Source: an uncultured beta proteobacterium
GTDB taxonomy: Bacteria; Pseudomonadota; Gammaproteobacteria; Burkholderiales; Burkholderiaceae
Reading direction: 5' to 3'
DNA length: 18,458 nucleotides
Assembly: GCA_903938955.1 (NCBI GenBank)
Contig: CAJAFJ010000141.1
Location: 1-18,458 of the forward strand
The position numbers and the translations under genes are program-made. Under the pieces are notes generated by a model. That model searched no databases and was not told the origin of the DNA. It was given only the letters and a program-made list of their open reading frames with translations. Positions 1 to 6,966 of the stretch are shown here, piece by piece (positions within the stretch are counted from its first letter, which is position 1; the number at the start of each line of letters is the position of its first letter).

Positions 1-952
1 CGCTGACTTTGACTTCAGCGCCCTCAGCCAGCAGCGTGATCTGGCCCTTTTCGCCGGTGACCAGCGTTTGTGCCTGAATTAGCCCGGTGTGGTTGATGAC
101 CGTGGCTGCCAAGTCGCCCGCCGCCCGTGCCGTGAGCAGCACCACGCCGCCATCGGCCTTGATGGCACCGCCAGATTCGATCAGCGCGTCAATCGCGCCT
201 TGCTCCACGATCAGCTTGACCGGGCCGCCCATATCGAGGGTGACGCGTGCGCCCGCACCCAGCAGCAGGTTGCCTCGGGTTGCGGTAAGCGTGCCGGTGT
301 TGGTGATTTTGGCGGCGATCAGCGCAATGATGCCGCCCTCCACCACGGCTGTGATGCTGCCCTGGTTGACGATGGCGTTGCTGGAGGTGCCCTCAAACTT
401 GTAGTTGCCCGCCATGAAGTCGTCGGTCTTCATGTTCAGCGTAGAGGCCACCATGGCGCCCACGTTGACTTGCGCGGTGGGCGTGAACAGCACGCCGTTG
501 GGGTTGATCAAAAACACCTGGCCGTTGGCCCTGAGCGCGCCCTGAATCACCGACACATCAGCGCCCAGCACCCGATTGAGCGCCACGCTGCTGGCAGACG
601 GTTGGTTGAAGGTGACGGTGTTGCCTTGCCCAATGCTGAAGCTTTGCCAGTCGGCCGCCATCTTGGCCGTGCTCTGGTTGATGGTCATGGCGCTGCCGCT
701 GGTACTGATGGTGGCGCTACCGGCGGTGACGTTGCCGCCAGTAGGCAAGATGTCTGCCGCCTGGGCCTGCCCCAAGGCCATGAGCGCTGCGGCACCGAGC
801 AGCACAAAAGAACCTGCCGTCAAGGCCGGGCGTGAGGTCTTGTTGCTTTTGCTTTTACCCTGACCTTTGGCAATTTCCGAGACCGCTTGCCATGCTCCCT
901 TTGCCGCGTTCCAGACAATACGAAAAAAGTGGTTTAAACCGTTTGAATTCAT
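1..952 (-). CDS. Two-partner-secretion exoprotein (filamentous haemagglutinin-like), N-terminal part, cut by window edge
   Basis: The frame is open from ATG at 952 down to the left edge, 317 codons with no stop, so the C-terminal part is missing. Residues 1-26 form an Extended Signal Peptide Region (FRIVWNAAKGAWQAVSE). A basic stretch and a hydrophobic core (about 43-60) follow, with a likely signal peptidase site after AQA/QAA at 65-66. From about 67 comes a TPS/haemagglutination domain with the hallmark NPNG at 150-153 (FLINPNGVLF) and beta-helix-like repeats (N-x-G-T/S-I/L). Such proteins cross the outer membrane through a TpsB partner, which is not in this window. The start is fixed by the ESPR; I see no Shine-Dalgarno sequence before it. 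Whether this is an adhesin, a haemagglutinin or a CdiA-type toxin cannot be told, because the deciding C-terminus is absent. Confidence 0.9.
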   Translation of the reverse strand, partial: MNSNGLNHFFRIVWNAAKGAWQAVSEIAKGQGKSKSNKTSRPALTAGSFVLLGAAALMALGQAQAADILPTGGNVTAGSATISTSGSAMTINQSTAKMAADWQSFSIGQGNTVTFNQPSASSVALNRVLGADVSVIQGALRANGQVFLINPNGVLFTPTAQVNVGAMVASTLNMKTDDFMAGNYKFEGTSSNAIVNQGSITAVVEGGIIALIAAKITNTGTLTATRGNLLLGAGARVTLDMGGPVKLIVEQGAIDALIESGGAIKADGGVVLLTARAAGDLAATVINHTGLIQAQTLVTGEKGQITLLAEGAEVKVS

Positions 953-971
953 GGCAAAAAGCGCGCACGCG

Positions 972-1003
972 CGGACAAAAATACGATGACTTAGTTTTGT
1001 CCG
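972..1003. promoter_or_regulatory. 9-bp inverted repeat, candidate operator or leader hairpin of the TPS exoprotein
   Basis: Seen directly: CGGACAAAA at 972-980 and its exact reverse complement TTTTGTCCG at 995-1003, with a 14-base spacer. The element is centred about 35 bases upstream of the exoprotein ATG (952, minus strand). It is followed toward that gene by an alternating purine-pyrimidine run (961-973) and five T on the coding strand. It could bind a dimeric regulator or fold in the 5' leader. No regulator family is recognised from the arms. Confidence 0.4.
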
Positions 1004-1134
1004 AAAACCGCTTACACGCTCTTTCTGATTCTTGCATTTGCTTTCATTTTCAAGATGTGAGCCACTGAATTTGCAAAACTCGATCCGGCAGCGGGACCGC
1101 TAAGTCTTGTTCCATTGAAGTACGTGCTTATGCG

Positions 1135-1176
1135 TGATGCCTTTATTGATGCAAAATGATGTCTTTACTGACGCAA
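1135..1176 (+). promoter_or_regulatory. Tandem 20-bp direct repeat at the vapB start, candidate VapBC autoregulatory operator
   Basis: TGATGCCTTTATTGATGCAA (1135-1154) is repeated 22 bases later as TGATGTCTTTACTGACGCAA (1157-1176). They match at 17 of 20 positions and all three differences are transitions. The second copy runs into the vapB ribosome binding site (AAGAGG, 1175-1180, six bases before ATG 1187). VapBC complexes are known to repress their own promoters through the ribbon-helix-helix antitoxin. The location and the two-helical-turn period fit such a site, but binding is inferred. Confidence 0.45.
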
Positions 1177-1186
1177 GAGGCCCAAA

Positions 1187-1393
1187 ATGCGCACCACGCT
1201 CACCATCGACGACGAACTGTTTGCCAAAGCGGTATCACTCGCCCAGCCGGGCATTGAAAAGTCTGAGCTGATTCGCGAATGCGTGAAAGCATTCATCCAA
1301 CGGCAGACTGCACGGCGCCTTGCGGCGCTGGGTGGCCAAGCGCCTGATATCGAACTGGTTCCCCGTCGGCGCGAAGAGGCGGCCACGCCATGA
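1187..1393 (+). CDS. vapB: VapB-family antitoxin (ribbon-helix-helix)
   Basis: A 68-residue protein of the VapB type. The N-terminal strand MRTTLTIDDELFAKA and the helix around EKSELIRECVKAFIQ (about 24-38) form a ribbon-helix-helix DNA-binding fold. The tail from RRLAALGG onward, ending in a charged RRREEAATP, is the part that typically wraps around and blocks the toxin. The ATG at 1187 has a clear ribosome binding site (AAGAGG, spacing 6). The gene overlaps vapC by four bases (ATGA), so the two are translationally coupled. In the family the antitoxin neutralises VapC and, as a complex, represses the operon; the tandem repeat just upstream is the likely target. Confidence 0.85.
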   Translation: MRTTLTIDDELFAKAVSLAQPGIEKSELIRECVKAFIQRQTARRLAALGGQAPDIELVPRRREEAATP

Positions 1394-1770
1394 GGGTGCT
1401 GGTTGACAGTTCCGTCTGGGTGGGTCACTTCAAACAGCGCAATGAACACCTGGTTGCCCTGCTTGAGGGCGACGCTGTCGTTTGCCATCCTTTTATCGTG
1501 GCGGAAGTGGCCTGCGGAACACCGCCAAGCCGCAAGGCGATCATCAGCATGTTGTCTGAACTGGAGACCGTGACAGTTGCCACGCAAGAGGAACTTCTGG
1601 CCATGCTTGATGCCAGGCAGCTCTATGGTCGCGGCTGCGGGTTCGTTGACTTGAGCTTGCTTGCCAGTGCGCTGCTATGCGAAAAAACGCTCATCTGGAC
1701 TTTGGACAAAAGGTTTGAGGTTCTTGCAGCCTTGGCCAACCGGGTCTTCACCCCACAGCTGCATTCTTGA
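1390..1770 (+). CDS. vapC: VapC-family PIN-domain ribonuclease toxin
   Basis: A 126-residue PIN domain protein with the expected acidic metal-binding residues: D6 (VDSSVW), E39 (VAEVACG), D87 (FVDLSLLA) and D106 (TLDKRF). All four are present, so the nuclease should be active. VapC toxins cleave specific RNAs, often tRNA or rRNA; the target here cannot be read from sequence. The start overlaps the vapB stop in an ATGA. The 3' end faces the response regulator on the other strand only 18 bases away, with no visible terminator between, so transcripts from the two sides may overlap. Confidence 0.87.
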   Translation: MRVLVDSSVWVGHFKQRNEHLVALLEGDAVVCHPFIVAEVACGTPPSRKAIISMLSELETVTVATQEELLAMLDARQLYGRGCGFVDLSLLASALLCEKTLIWTLDKRFEVLAALANRVFTPQLHS

Positions 1771-1788
1771 ATCAATCAGCAGTGTCGC

Positions 1789-2517
1789 TTATGACAAGTG
1801 CGCCGGTGCGGTGAAGGCGTAGCCAATCTGGTGTGCGGTTTTGATGGGCAGGGGGTCGCTGAGTTGCGCTTCGGCCTTTTTACGCAGACGCGTGATGAGG
1901 ACGTTCAGTCGGTCTGCGGCGTTGGCGATGCGCTGACCAAATATTTCATCGGCCAGCTCTTTTTTGAGCACGGCTTGGCCTTGTACTTTGATCAAGCGGT
2001 GCAGCAGGGAAAACTCACGGGCCGTGAGTTGCAAGTGTTGTCCGTTGGGGGCAGAAAGCAGCCAGTTCTGCAGGTTCAGGTGCCATGGGCTGGTGGCGTG
2101 GTTGAGTACCGGGCGCGGTAGCGCCAGGACGGGACGATTGGCTGGCAACACCAAACGATTGGCCACGGCGTCGATGTTGGCAGCCAACTCAGCCAGATTA
2201 ACGGGCTTGACCAGATAACGGTCCGCCCCGGCGCGCAGGCCCGAGAGGCGGTCATCCAGCCCATCGCGGGCGCTCAGAATGATGATGGCCACGGCAGGGT
2301 TGGACTTGAGCAAAGCGGCCACCCCCAGACCGTCCTCACCGGGCAGGCCAATGTCGAGCACCACTACATCAACCGGGTCGGCGGTAAAGCGGCGGTAAAA
2401 AGCTTCGGCACTGCCTTCACCCCACACACAATAACCCGCATAACTTAGGTATTCCTCGGTGCTGTGACGAAGGTCTTGGTCGTCTTCAACCAGGGCGATA
2501 CGGACTTTGGTGTTCAT
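1789..2517 (-). CDS. OmpR-family response regulator paired with the upstream solute-binding sensor kinase
   Basis: A 242-residue regulator. The receiver domain (about 5-118) has the acidic pair D12/D13, phospho-acceptor D55 (VVVLDIGLPGEDG), switch S82 (IIILSARD) and K104 (YLVKPV). A winged-helix DNA-binding domain occupies about 150-238 (LTAREFSLL, ITRLRKKA, GYAF). The recognition segment RLNVLITRLRKK differs from the usual xVDVHIxRLRKK but keeps the fold signature. It lies 69 bases downstream of its kinase on the same strand with no terminator between, so the two are probably co-transcribed and cognate. Its targets are unknown. It converges on vapC, 18 bases away. Confidence 0.9.
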   Translation of the reverse strand: MNTKVRIALVEDDQDLRHSTEEYLSYAGYCVWGEGSAEAFYRRFTADPVDVVVLDIGLPGEDGLGVAALLKSNPAVAIIILSARDGLDDRLSGLRAGADRYLVKPVNLAELAANIDAVANRLVLPANRPVLALPRPVLNHATSPWHLNLQNWLLSAPNGQHLQLTAREFSLLHRLIKVQGQAVLKKELADEIFGQRIANAADRLNVLITRLRKKAEAQLSDPLPIKTAHQIGYAFTAPAHLS

Positions 2518-2586
2518 GGGCTAGAGTCTGCCAGCAAGGGCTATTTCACAACCTGTCTATTTCTTGCTTGTTCTTGCATTTCAGAC

Positions 2587-4581
2587 TCAAAACGGGATTT
2601 CGACGGTGAATTGGGTGCTGCGGCCCTGCTGGCTCGCCACTGTGACACTGCCGCCATGCAGTTTGGCAATGCGGGTGACCACGGACAGTCCCAGCCCGGC
2701 ACCAGGCTTGCCTTCGGCAGAGCGGCCGCGTTGGTATTTCTGGAAGATGAGGTCGATTTCGTCTGCAGGGATGCCTGGCCCCTGGTCTTTGACAGCAAAG
2801 CAGCACAGCGCGACCTCGTCGGTCTTGCGCCACACGCGCAGCAGCACGGGGGTACTTTCTGGCGAATACTTGAGCGCATTGGACAGCAGGTTCATGAGCA
2901 TGATGCGCAGCAAAACCTGGTCACCCTGCAACGCTGGCAAGCCGGGCTCAATGTCAAGCTCGATGCGGTGGTCGGGCGATTGCAAAGCAGCATTTTCTGT
3001 GACCGAGGTGACCAACTGGCCCACCGCCACGGGCGAGGGCTGCACACTGAAGTTTTGGCTGTCAATGCGGTCAGCGGTCAGGCAGTTGTCAAAGAAGTAA
3101 GCAAGTCGTGCGGCACCACGCCGGATTCGATTCACCAGGGGGTGTTTATCTGTCTCTGCGTTCAAACGCAGCATCAACACTTGGGCCGTGGCGTCGATGA
3201 CAGCCAAGGGCGTGCGCACCTCATGCGAGAGCATGGCGATAAATTGGCGCTGCTGCGTAGCGGTTTGTTCGGCCATGTCTTTGGCCTGGTTGAGTTGCAG
3301 CTCTGCCTGTTTGCGTTCGGTGATGTCCTGGATGGTGCCAATCATGCGCAACGGGTGCCCTTGGGCGTCAAACTCCAGCTTGCCCAAGCCGTGTATCCAA
3401 CGCTCGGACTGGTCGTTGTGGCGGATGATGCGGTAAATGGCATCGAAAGTTTGAGCCTGTCTTGCAGCTACCGCGTGGTTAAAGGCATCCAGCACGCTAG
3501 ACTGATGGGCTGGATGGATACGATCGACCCAGCCTGTTCTTGAACGTGGGTAGCTAGGGCTGATACCAAACAGTTCGTCAAACACCTCGGAGCTGGTCCA
3601 GTTCAAGGTCGGCAGGTCGATGACATAGCTGCCCAAGCCAGCAATTTTTTGCGACTCTTTGAGCGAGATTTCACTTTTCTTTAACTCAGCATTCAGGCGA
3701 TTGAGTTTTTTGACCCAAAACAGGCTGGTCAGCAAGACCAGCGCCAACACCGCCACCAGCTGTTTGACCAAAGCGTAGTCAATGCCGGTGGTCATGTTGA
3801 TGGTGATGTGCCGATCAATGATTTGTTGACGTTCCACCGGGGTGATGCTGGCCACGCCTTTGTCCAGGATGTCTCGCAGCACGGTATCGCCCTTCTGGAC
3901 GCCAATGCGTAACTGGTTGCCGTAGCCTGGCACTTGCCCGGCAATTTTCAAGTTAAACCAGCCTTCGCGCTTGATGGTGTAGGCCGCCACGATCAGGGAT
4001 CGCATGGTCATGTCGGCTTGGCGGTCTGAGACCATTTGCAAAGCTTGGGCCTCGGTGTCGGTCACGATGAGTTTGAGGTTGGAAAAATCGCGGCGCACCC
4101 GCTCCTCAATGGAGGTGCCTTTGGGGAGCACCATGGTTTGGCCTTGCAAACTGGCCAGATCGACAACAAAGGGGTGCTCCTCGCGGGTGATGAGGATGTT
4201 GTCGTCGGTGAGGATCGGTTGGGTGAAGATCAGCCAGGCATCGCGTGCGCGGGTCTGATTGAGCAGGCTCATCAATTGGCAGCGACCTGATTTGGAGGCC
4301 TGCAGACTCTCAGGCCAGTCTTTGCTTTTGAATAGGCGCAGCGGCAGACCGGTGCGTTGTGCCACCAAAGCCAGTAAATCCGCCGCAATACCGACATGCT
4401 GCCCCTTGTCGTCAATGACCTCGAAGGGCGACCAGTCCGGGTCAACGCAGAAATTGACAGTGCCAAGTTGCTGGAGATGACTCTGCTCGGTCAACGTTAA
4501 TTCAACAGCGAAAGCACGCACGTCCAACTGCATCAGCAGCAAGAACATCAGCAAGAAGCGGGTAATTTTTACATTTGACAT
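2587..4581 (-). CDS. Membrane sensor histidine kinase with periplasmic solute-binding domain and PAS domain
   Basis: Counted from the ATG at 4581 (664 residues): a signal peptide (MSNVKITRFLLMFLLLMQL, cut near AFA), then a periplasmic SBP_bac_3 domain (about 40-262, starting LGTVNFCVDPDWSPFEV). A transmembrane helix follows (about 269-289), then a PAS domain (about 310-425, closing TIQDITERKQAE). HisKA has the phospho-acceptor His453 (MLSHEVRTPL). The HATPase has an N box (NLLSNALKYSP), G1 (DQGPG) and G2 (GAGLGLSVV). The architecture resembles the sensory half of EvgS/BvgS but has no fused receiver or Hpt domain; the phosphate presumably goes to the neighbouring regulator. The frame stays open to a GTG at 4641, with another ATG at 4632. 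I prefer 4581 because it puts the signal peptide at the N-terminus, but no start has a good ribosome binding site. The ligand is unknown. Confidence 0.88.
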   Translation of the reverse strand: MSNVKITRFLLMFLLLMQLDVRAFAVELTLTEQSHLQQLGTVNFCVDPDWSPFEVIDDKGQHVGIAADLLALVAQRTGLPLRLFKSKDWPESLQASKSGRCQLMSLLNQTRARDAWLIFTQPILTDDNILITREEHPFVVDLASLQGQTMVLPKGTSIEERVRRDFSNLKLIVTDTEAQALQMVSDRQADMTMRSLIVAAYTIKREGWFNLKIAGQVPGYGNQLRIGVQKGDTVLRDILDKGVASITPVERQQIIDRHITINMTTGIDYALVKQLVAVLALVLLTSLFWVKKLNRLNAELKKSEISLKESQKIAGLGSYVIDLPTLNWTSSEVFDELFGISPSYPRSRTGWVDRIHPAHQSSVLDAFNHAVAARQAQTFDAIYRIIRHNDQSERWIHGLGKLEFDAQGHPLRMIGTIQDITERKQAELQLNQAKDMAEQTATQQRQFIAMLSHEVRTPLAVIDATAQVLMLRLNAETDKHPLVNRIRRGAARLAYFFDNCLTADRIDSQNFSVQPSPVAVGQLVTSVTENAALQSPDHRIELDIEPGLPALQGDQVLLRIMLMNLLSNALKYSPESTPVLLRVWRKTDEVALCCFAVKDQGPGIPADEIDLIFQKYQRGRSAEGKPGAGLGLSVVTRIAKLHGGSVTVASQQGRSTQFTVEIPF

Positions 4582-4629
4582 GGCGGGTATCACGGCATTG
4601 CGACTGCTCAAGAAATGAGGATGACAAAA

Positions 4630-4687
4630 CATGCCCCGCACACTTCGGTGTAGTGTGGCATGTGATGCCCGCTATTTTCTCAAATAG
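4630..4687. promoter_or_regulatory. Inverted repeats upstream of the solute-binding sensor kinase
   Basis: Two short inverted repeats lie between the terminator at 4719 and the kinase start. CTATTT (4672-4677) and AAATAG (4682-4687) flank a 4-base loop. CACACT (4639-4644) and AGTGTG (4652-4657) flank a 7-base loop, and this second stem can be extended past a 4-base bulge by CATGC (4630-4634) and GCATG (4658-4662). They cover the alternative upstream starts (4632, 4641), which is another reason to prefer the ATG at 4581. The region must also hold the promoter of the kinase-regulator pair, but no convincing -35/-10 was seen. Confidence 0.3.
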
Positions 4688-4718
4688 GTAGCTCTGGGAC
4701 AGCCGGTACTTGCGGCAT

Positions 4719-4745
4719 AAAAAAAAGCCACCCGAAGGTGGCTTT
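4719..4745 (-). terminator. Strong intrinsic terminator
   Basis: Read on the minus strand: a GC-rich stem GCCACC-TTCG-GGTGGC (4742-4727, UUCG tetraloop), extendable by three A-T pairs, followed at once by eight T (4726-4719). It lies downstream of the HAMP kinase gene (ends 4950) and is the obvious end of that transcript, or of a small RNA from the intervening region. On the plus strand the stem is followed only by TTTGTAAA, so termination in that direction would be weaker. Confidence 0.85.
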
Positions 4746-4747
4746 GT

Positions 4748-4764
4748 AAAAATCCCCGAAGGGA
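4748..4764 (-). terminator. Second, weaker UUCG hairpin with T-tract, in tandem with the main terminator
   Basis: On the minus strand TCCC-TTCG-GGGA (4764-4753) is followed by five T (4752-4748). The 4-bp stem is short, but the C(UUCG)G loop is exceptionally stable. Three bases separate its T-tract from the main terminator hairpin, so the pair may act as a double stop or as part of a structured RNA 3' end. Confidence 0.4.
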
Positions 4765-4883
4765 CGTCGTTGGAACTTGAAAATTTGAGAGCTTAAAAGC
4801 CCGTCTGTTCATCGACTGGGCCCCAACGCTTAGACACTGTGACAGCAGTTGGGTCAACTTTAACGAGCCTCAAACGGTTGGTC

Positions 4884-4903
4884 TATCCCCCATTTGGGGG
4901 ATA
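4884..4903. promoter_or_regulatory. Perfect 8-bp inverted repeat, operator-like
   Basis: TATCCCCC (4884-4891), ATTT, GGGGGATA (4896-4903): a perfect palindrome with a 4-base spacer and no T-tract on either side, so it does not look like a terminator. It sits between the end of the HAMP kinase gene and the possible promoter at 4829-4857, centred about 72 bases upstream of the predicted start near 4822, where an activator site would be expected. The binding protein is unknown. Confidence 0.35.
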
Positions 4904-4949
4904 TTTGCGACTATTTTCAAAAAATTTGGCTGATTTCCAGAAATTTCTC

Positions 4950-6197
4950 TCAAATTTCGGCGGTTAAAGGCAGTTGCAACACAAAACGGGCACCGCCCGC
5001 AGGATTGTTTTCGCAATGCACGCTGCCTCCATGGCGAAGGGCAATCGACTTCACCAGCGCCAGCCCCAGCCCGACCCCGCCGTCACGCTCGGTAGCGCCA
5101 GGCAAGCGGTAAAAAGGCTCAAAAATGCGTTCGCGCAGCTCGGCCGGCACGCCCGGCCCGCCGTCAGACACAGTGATCACCGCCTGGCCGTCGGCGCTAC
5201 CCAGCGTCACGGTGATGTCACCGGCCCCGTGGCGGCGCGCATTTTCCAGCAGGTTGCGCACGGCACGGCGCAGCAACTTGGTCACGCCCTGCACTGCCAA
5301 CGCCGACGCGCCCGACGCTTGCACATCCAGTTCCGCCCCCACGCGGGCGCATTCTTCCGCAGCCAGGCCGATCAGGTCGACCGACTCCACCGTGCCCAAA
5401 TCAGCTTCGCGGGCATCAAGTCGACTGGCCAGCAGGATTTCTTCAATCAACTGATCCAGCTCGGCAATGTTGCGCGAAATCTCGTTTTTAAACTCAGGCG
5501 AGGATGGCGCGCCCATCAGCTCCAGCCCCATGCGGATACGGGTCAGTGGCGAGCGCAGTTCGTGCGACGCATTGGCCAACAGCGATTTTTGCGAGGCCAA
5601 CAAAGACTCGTGCGACTTCACCAGCGCTTGAATCCGTTCGGCCGCATGGTTGAAGCGCCGAGCCAGAAAGGCCACTTCATCCTGCCCGGTGGCGGGCACA
5701 CGGATCGACAAATCGCCCTCACCCCATTTCTCCACCCCGTTTTGCAGCCGTTCCAGGCGCCGGGTGAGCTTGCGAATAATCGGGTAAGTGGCCAGCGCCA
5801 CCGCTACTGCCACCAAAGACAGTATCCAGAAAAAACCAAACGGCGGGCGACTCCAGGGCGAGCGGGGCGGGCGCGGCATCTGCATGTGGACTATTTGTCC
5901 ATCCACCATGCGCACAACAAACTCGGGGCCGCTACCGTTAGGGTTGTGCGGGCTACCTTGTTCCGTCGCGTCGACGTCCGGCGCCTCCTCCCCACGCGAC
6001 TCGGCATCAGCCTCCTGGCGCCGCATCAAACGCGAATGTCCGCCGCCAATCACTTGCCCGGCTTCGTTGCGGATCACCACTTGGCGCAGCGGCGGCTCAG
6101 AGGCCAGTCGCCAGGCCCAGCCCACCATCAAGGTCAGCACAGCCACCGCCAACACGACGGCCAGCCAGATCTTCACATACAGTTTTTGGTACAACAT
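4950..6197 (-). CDS. HAMP-containing sensor histidine kinase (CpxA/RstB/EnvZ-like)
   Basis: A 415-residue kinase. A first membrane helix spans about 8-28, then a short periplasmic loop (about 30-118) rich in charged residues, Pro and Gly. A second helix (about 121-140) leads into HAMP (about 140-192). HisKA has His212 (ANASHELRSPLTR). The HATPase has an N box (RNLLENARRHG, N315/N319), G1 (DGGPG, 345-349), F box (FEPFYR) and G2 (GVGLGLAL, 374-381). All catalytic motifs are intact. It follows its response regulator by 20 bases and the strong terminator at 4719-4745 should end the transcript. The small sensory loop fits envelope- or ion-sensing kinases rather than solute-binding ones; the signal is not known. 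No clear ribosome binding site precedes the ATG. Confidence 0.92.
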   Translation of the reverse strand: MLYQKLYVKIWLAVVLAVAVLTLMVGWAWRLASEPPLRQVVIRNEAGQVIGGGHSRLMRRQEADAESRGEEAPDVDATEQGSPHNPNGSGPEFVVRMVDGQIVHMQMPRPPRSPWSRPPFGFFWILSLVAVAVALATYPIIRKLTRRLERLQNGVEKWGEGDLSIRVPATGQDEVAFLARRFNHAAERIQALVKSHESLLASQKSLLANASHELRSPLTRIRMGLELMGAPSSPEFKNEISRNIAELDQLIEEILLASRLDAREADLGTVESVDLIGLAAEECARVGAELDVQASGASALAVQGVTKLLRRAVRNLLENARRHGAGDITVTLGSADGQAVITVSDGGPGVPAELRERIFEPFYRLPGATERDGGVGLGLALVKSIALRHGGSVHCENNPAGGARFVLQLPLTAEI

Positions 6198-6217
6198 GCC
6201 GTGCTTTGACGCAGGAA

Positions 6218-6922
6218 TCAGTCTTGCTGGCGGGCAAACACGTAGCCGACCCCGCGCACCGTGAGGATGCGCTTGGGATTTTTGGCATCAACTTCAATCG
6301 CCGCGCGGATGCGGCCCATGTGCACGTCAATGGAGCGGTCAAACGCATCCAACTCGCGGCCGCGCACGGCTTCCATGATCTGGTCGCGCGTGAGCACGCG
6401 ACCGGCCCGCTCGGCCAGGGCCACCAGCAAGTCAAATTGGTAAGAGGTCAGGTCGCAGGCGACCGAGCCGACGTTGACGGTGCGGGCATCACGGTCAATC
6501 TCCAGGCTGCCAAAACGCAGCTGCTGGCCCGCCGGGGCGGCGCCCTCAACGCGCCGGCGCAACACGGCGCGGATGCGCGCCAGCAACTCACGCGGCTCAA
6601 ACGGTTTGGGCAGGTAGTCATCGGCACCAATTTCGAGCCCGATGATGCGGTCCATCGGGTCACCTTTGGCGGTCAGCATCAACACCGGTATGCTCGCCAG
6701 CGCCCCCGGCAGCGAGCGGATGCGGCGGCAGACCTCCAGGCCGTCCATGTCCGGCAGCATCAAATCCAGAATCACCAGATCCGGTGAACTGGCCTGCACG
6801 GCGGCCAGGCCGCCCTGGCCGTCACCGGCATGGCTCATCACAAACCCGGATTGCCCCAGGTACTCGCTCACCATGCGGGCCAGGCGGGCGTCGTCTTCGA
6901 TCATCAAAAGGTGTTGGCTCAT
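6218..6922 (-). CDS. OmpR-family response regulator (CpxR/RstA-like)
   Basis: A 234-residue regulator with a complete receiver: E9/D10/D11, phospho-acceptor D53 (LVILDLMLPD), switch T84 (LMLTAKG) and K106 (DDYLPKPF). A winged helix spans about 135-230 (SYQFDLLVALAERAGRVLTRDQIME, DRSIDVHMGRIRAAI, VRGVGYVF). It lies 20 bases upstream of the HAMP kinase and the two are almost certainly a cognate pair. The gene begins 68 bases after the glgP stop with no terminator visible between, so some transcription from the glycogen operon may continue into it. The gap holds a tandem GTAAA box resembling a CpxR site, suggesting a regulated or autoregulated promoter. CpxR or RstA orthology is a guess from similarity of the receiver. 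Confidence 0.92.
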   Translation of the reverse strand: MSQHLLMIEDDARLARMVSEYLGQSGFVMSHAGDGQGGLAAVQASSPDLVILDLMLPDMDGLEVCRRIRSLPGALASIPVLMLTAKGDPMDRIIGLEIGADDYLPKPFEPRELLARIRAVLRRRVEGAAPAGQQLRFGSLEIDRDARTVNVGSVACDLTSYQFDLLVALAERAGRVLTRDQIMEAVRGRELDAFDRSIDVHMGRIRAAIEVDAKNPKRILTVRGVGYVFARQQD

Positions 6923-6966
6923 GACTGCAGTCTAAGCCTGCGCCGCGTCACGTCCTTGAAGCGCCC

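Larger units (their letters stand above)
4719..4822 (-). ncRNA. Candidate small RNA or structured 3' UTR between the two two-component systems
   Basis: Between the end of the HAMP kinase (4950) and the terminator (4719) is about 200 bases with no convincing gene. On the minus strand it has TTGACC (4857-4852), a 17-base spacer and TCTAAG (4834-4829), a plausible sigma-70 promoter. This predicts a start near 4822 and a transcript of about 100 bases ending in two UUCG hairpins and a T-tract. No known RNA family was recognised. The alternative is simply the 3' UTR of the kinase operon. Confidence 0.25.

Noticed and set aside
89..835. Plus-strand open frame of 248 codons at the left edge
   Set aside because: It lies opposite the well-supported TPS exoprotein and has shadow-like composition.
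2464..3543. Plus-strand open frame of 359 codons
   Set aside because: Antisense to the sensor kinase, whose His, N, G1 and G2 boxes are all intact on the other strand.
4672..4857. Minus-strand 61-codon frame crossing the terminator region
   Set aside because: It reads through both UUCG hairpins and the T-tract, has no ribosome binding site and no recognisable motif.
4939..4948. AGAAATTTCT palindrome just after the HAMP kinase stop
   Set aside because: Short AT-only core in an A+T-rich stretch; not distinguishable from chance and not needed as a terminator given the strong one at 4719-4745.
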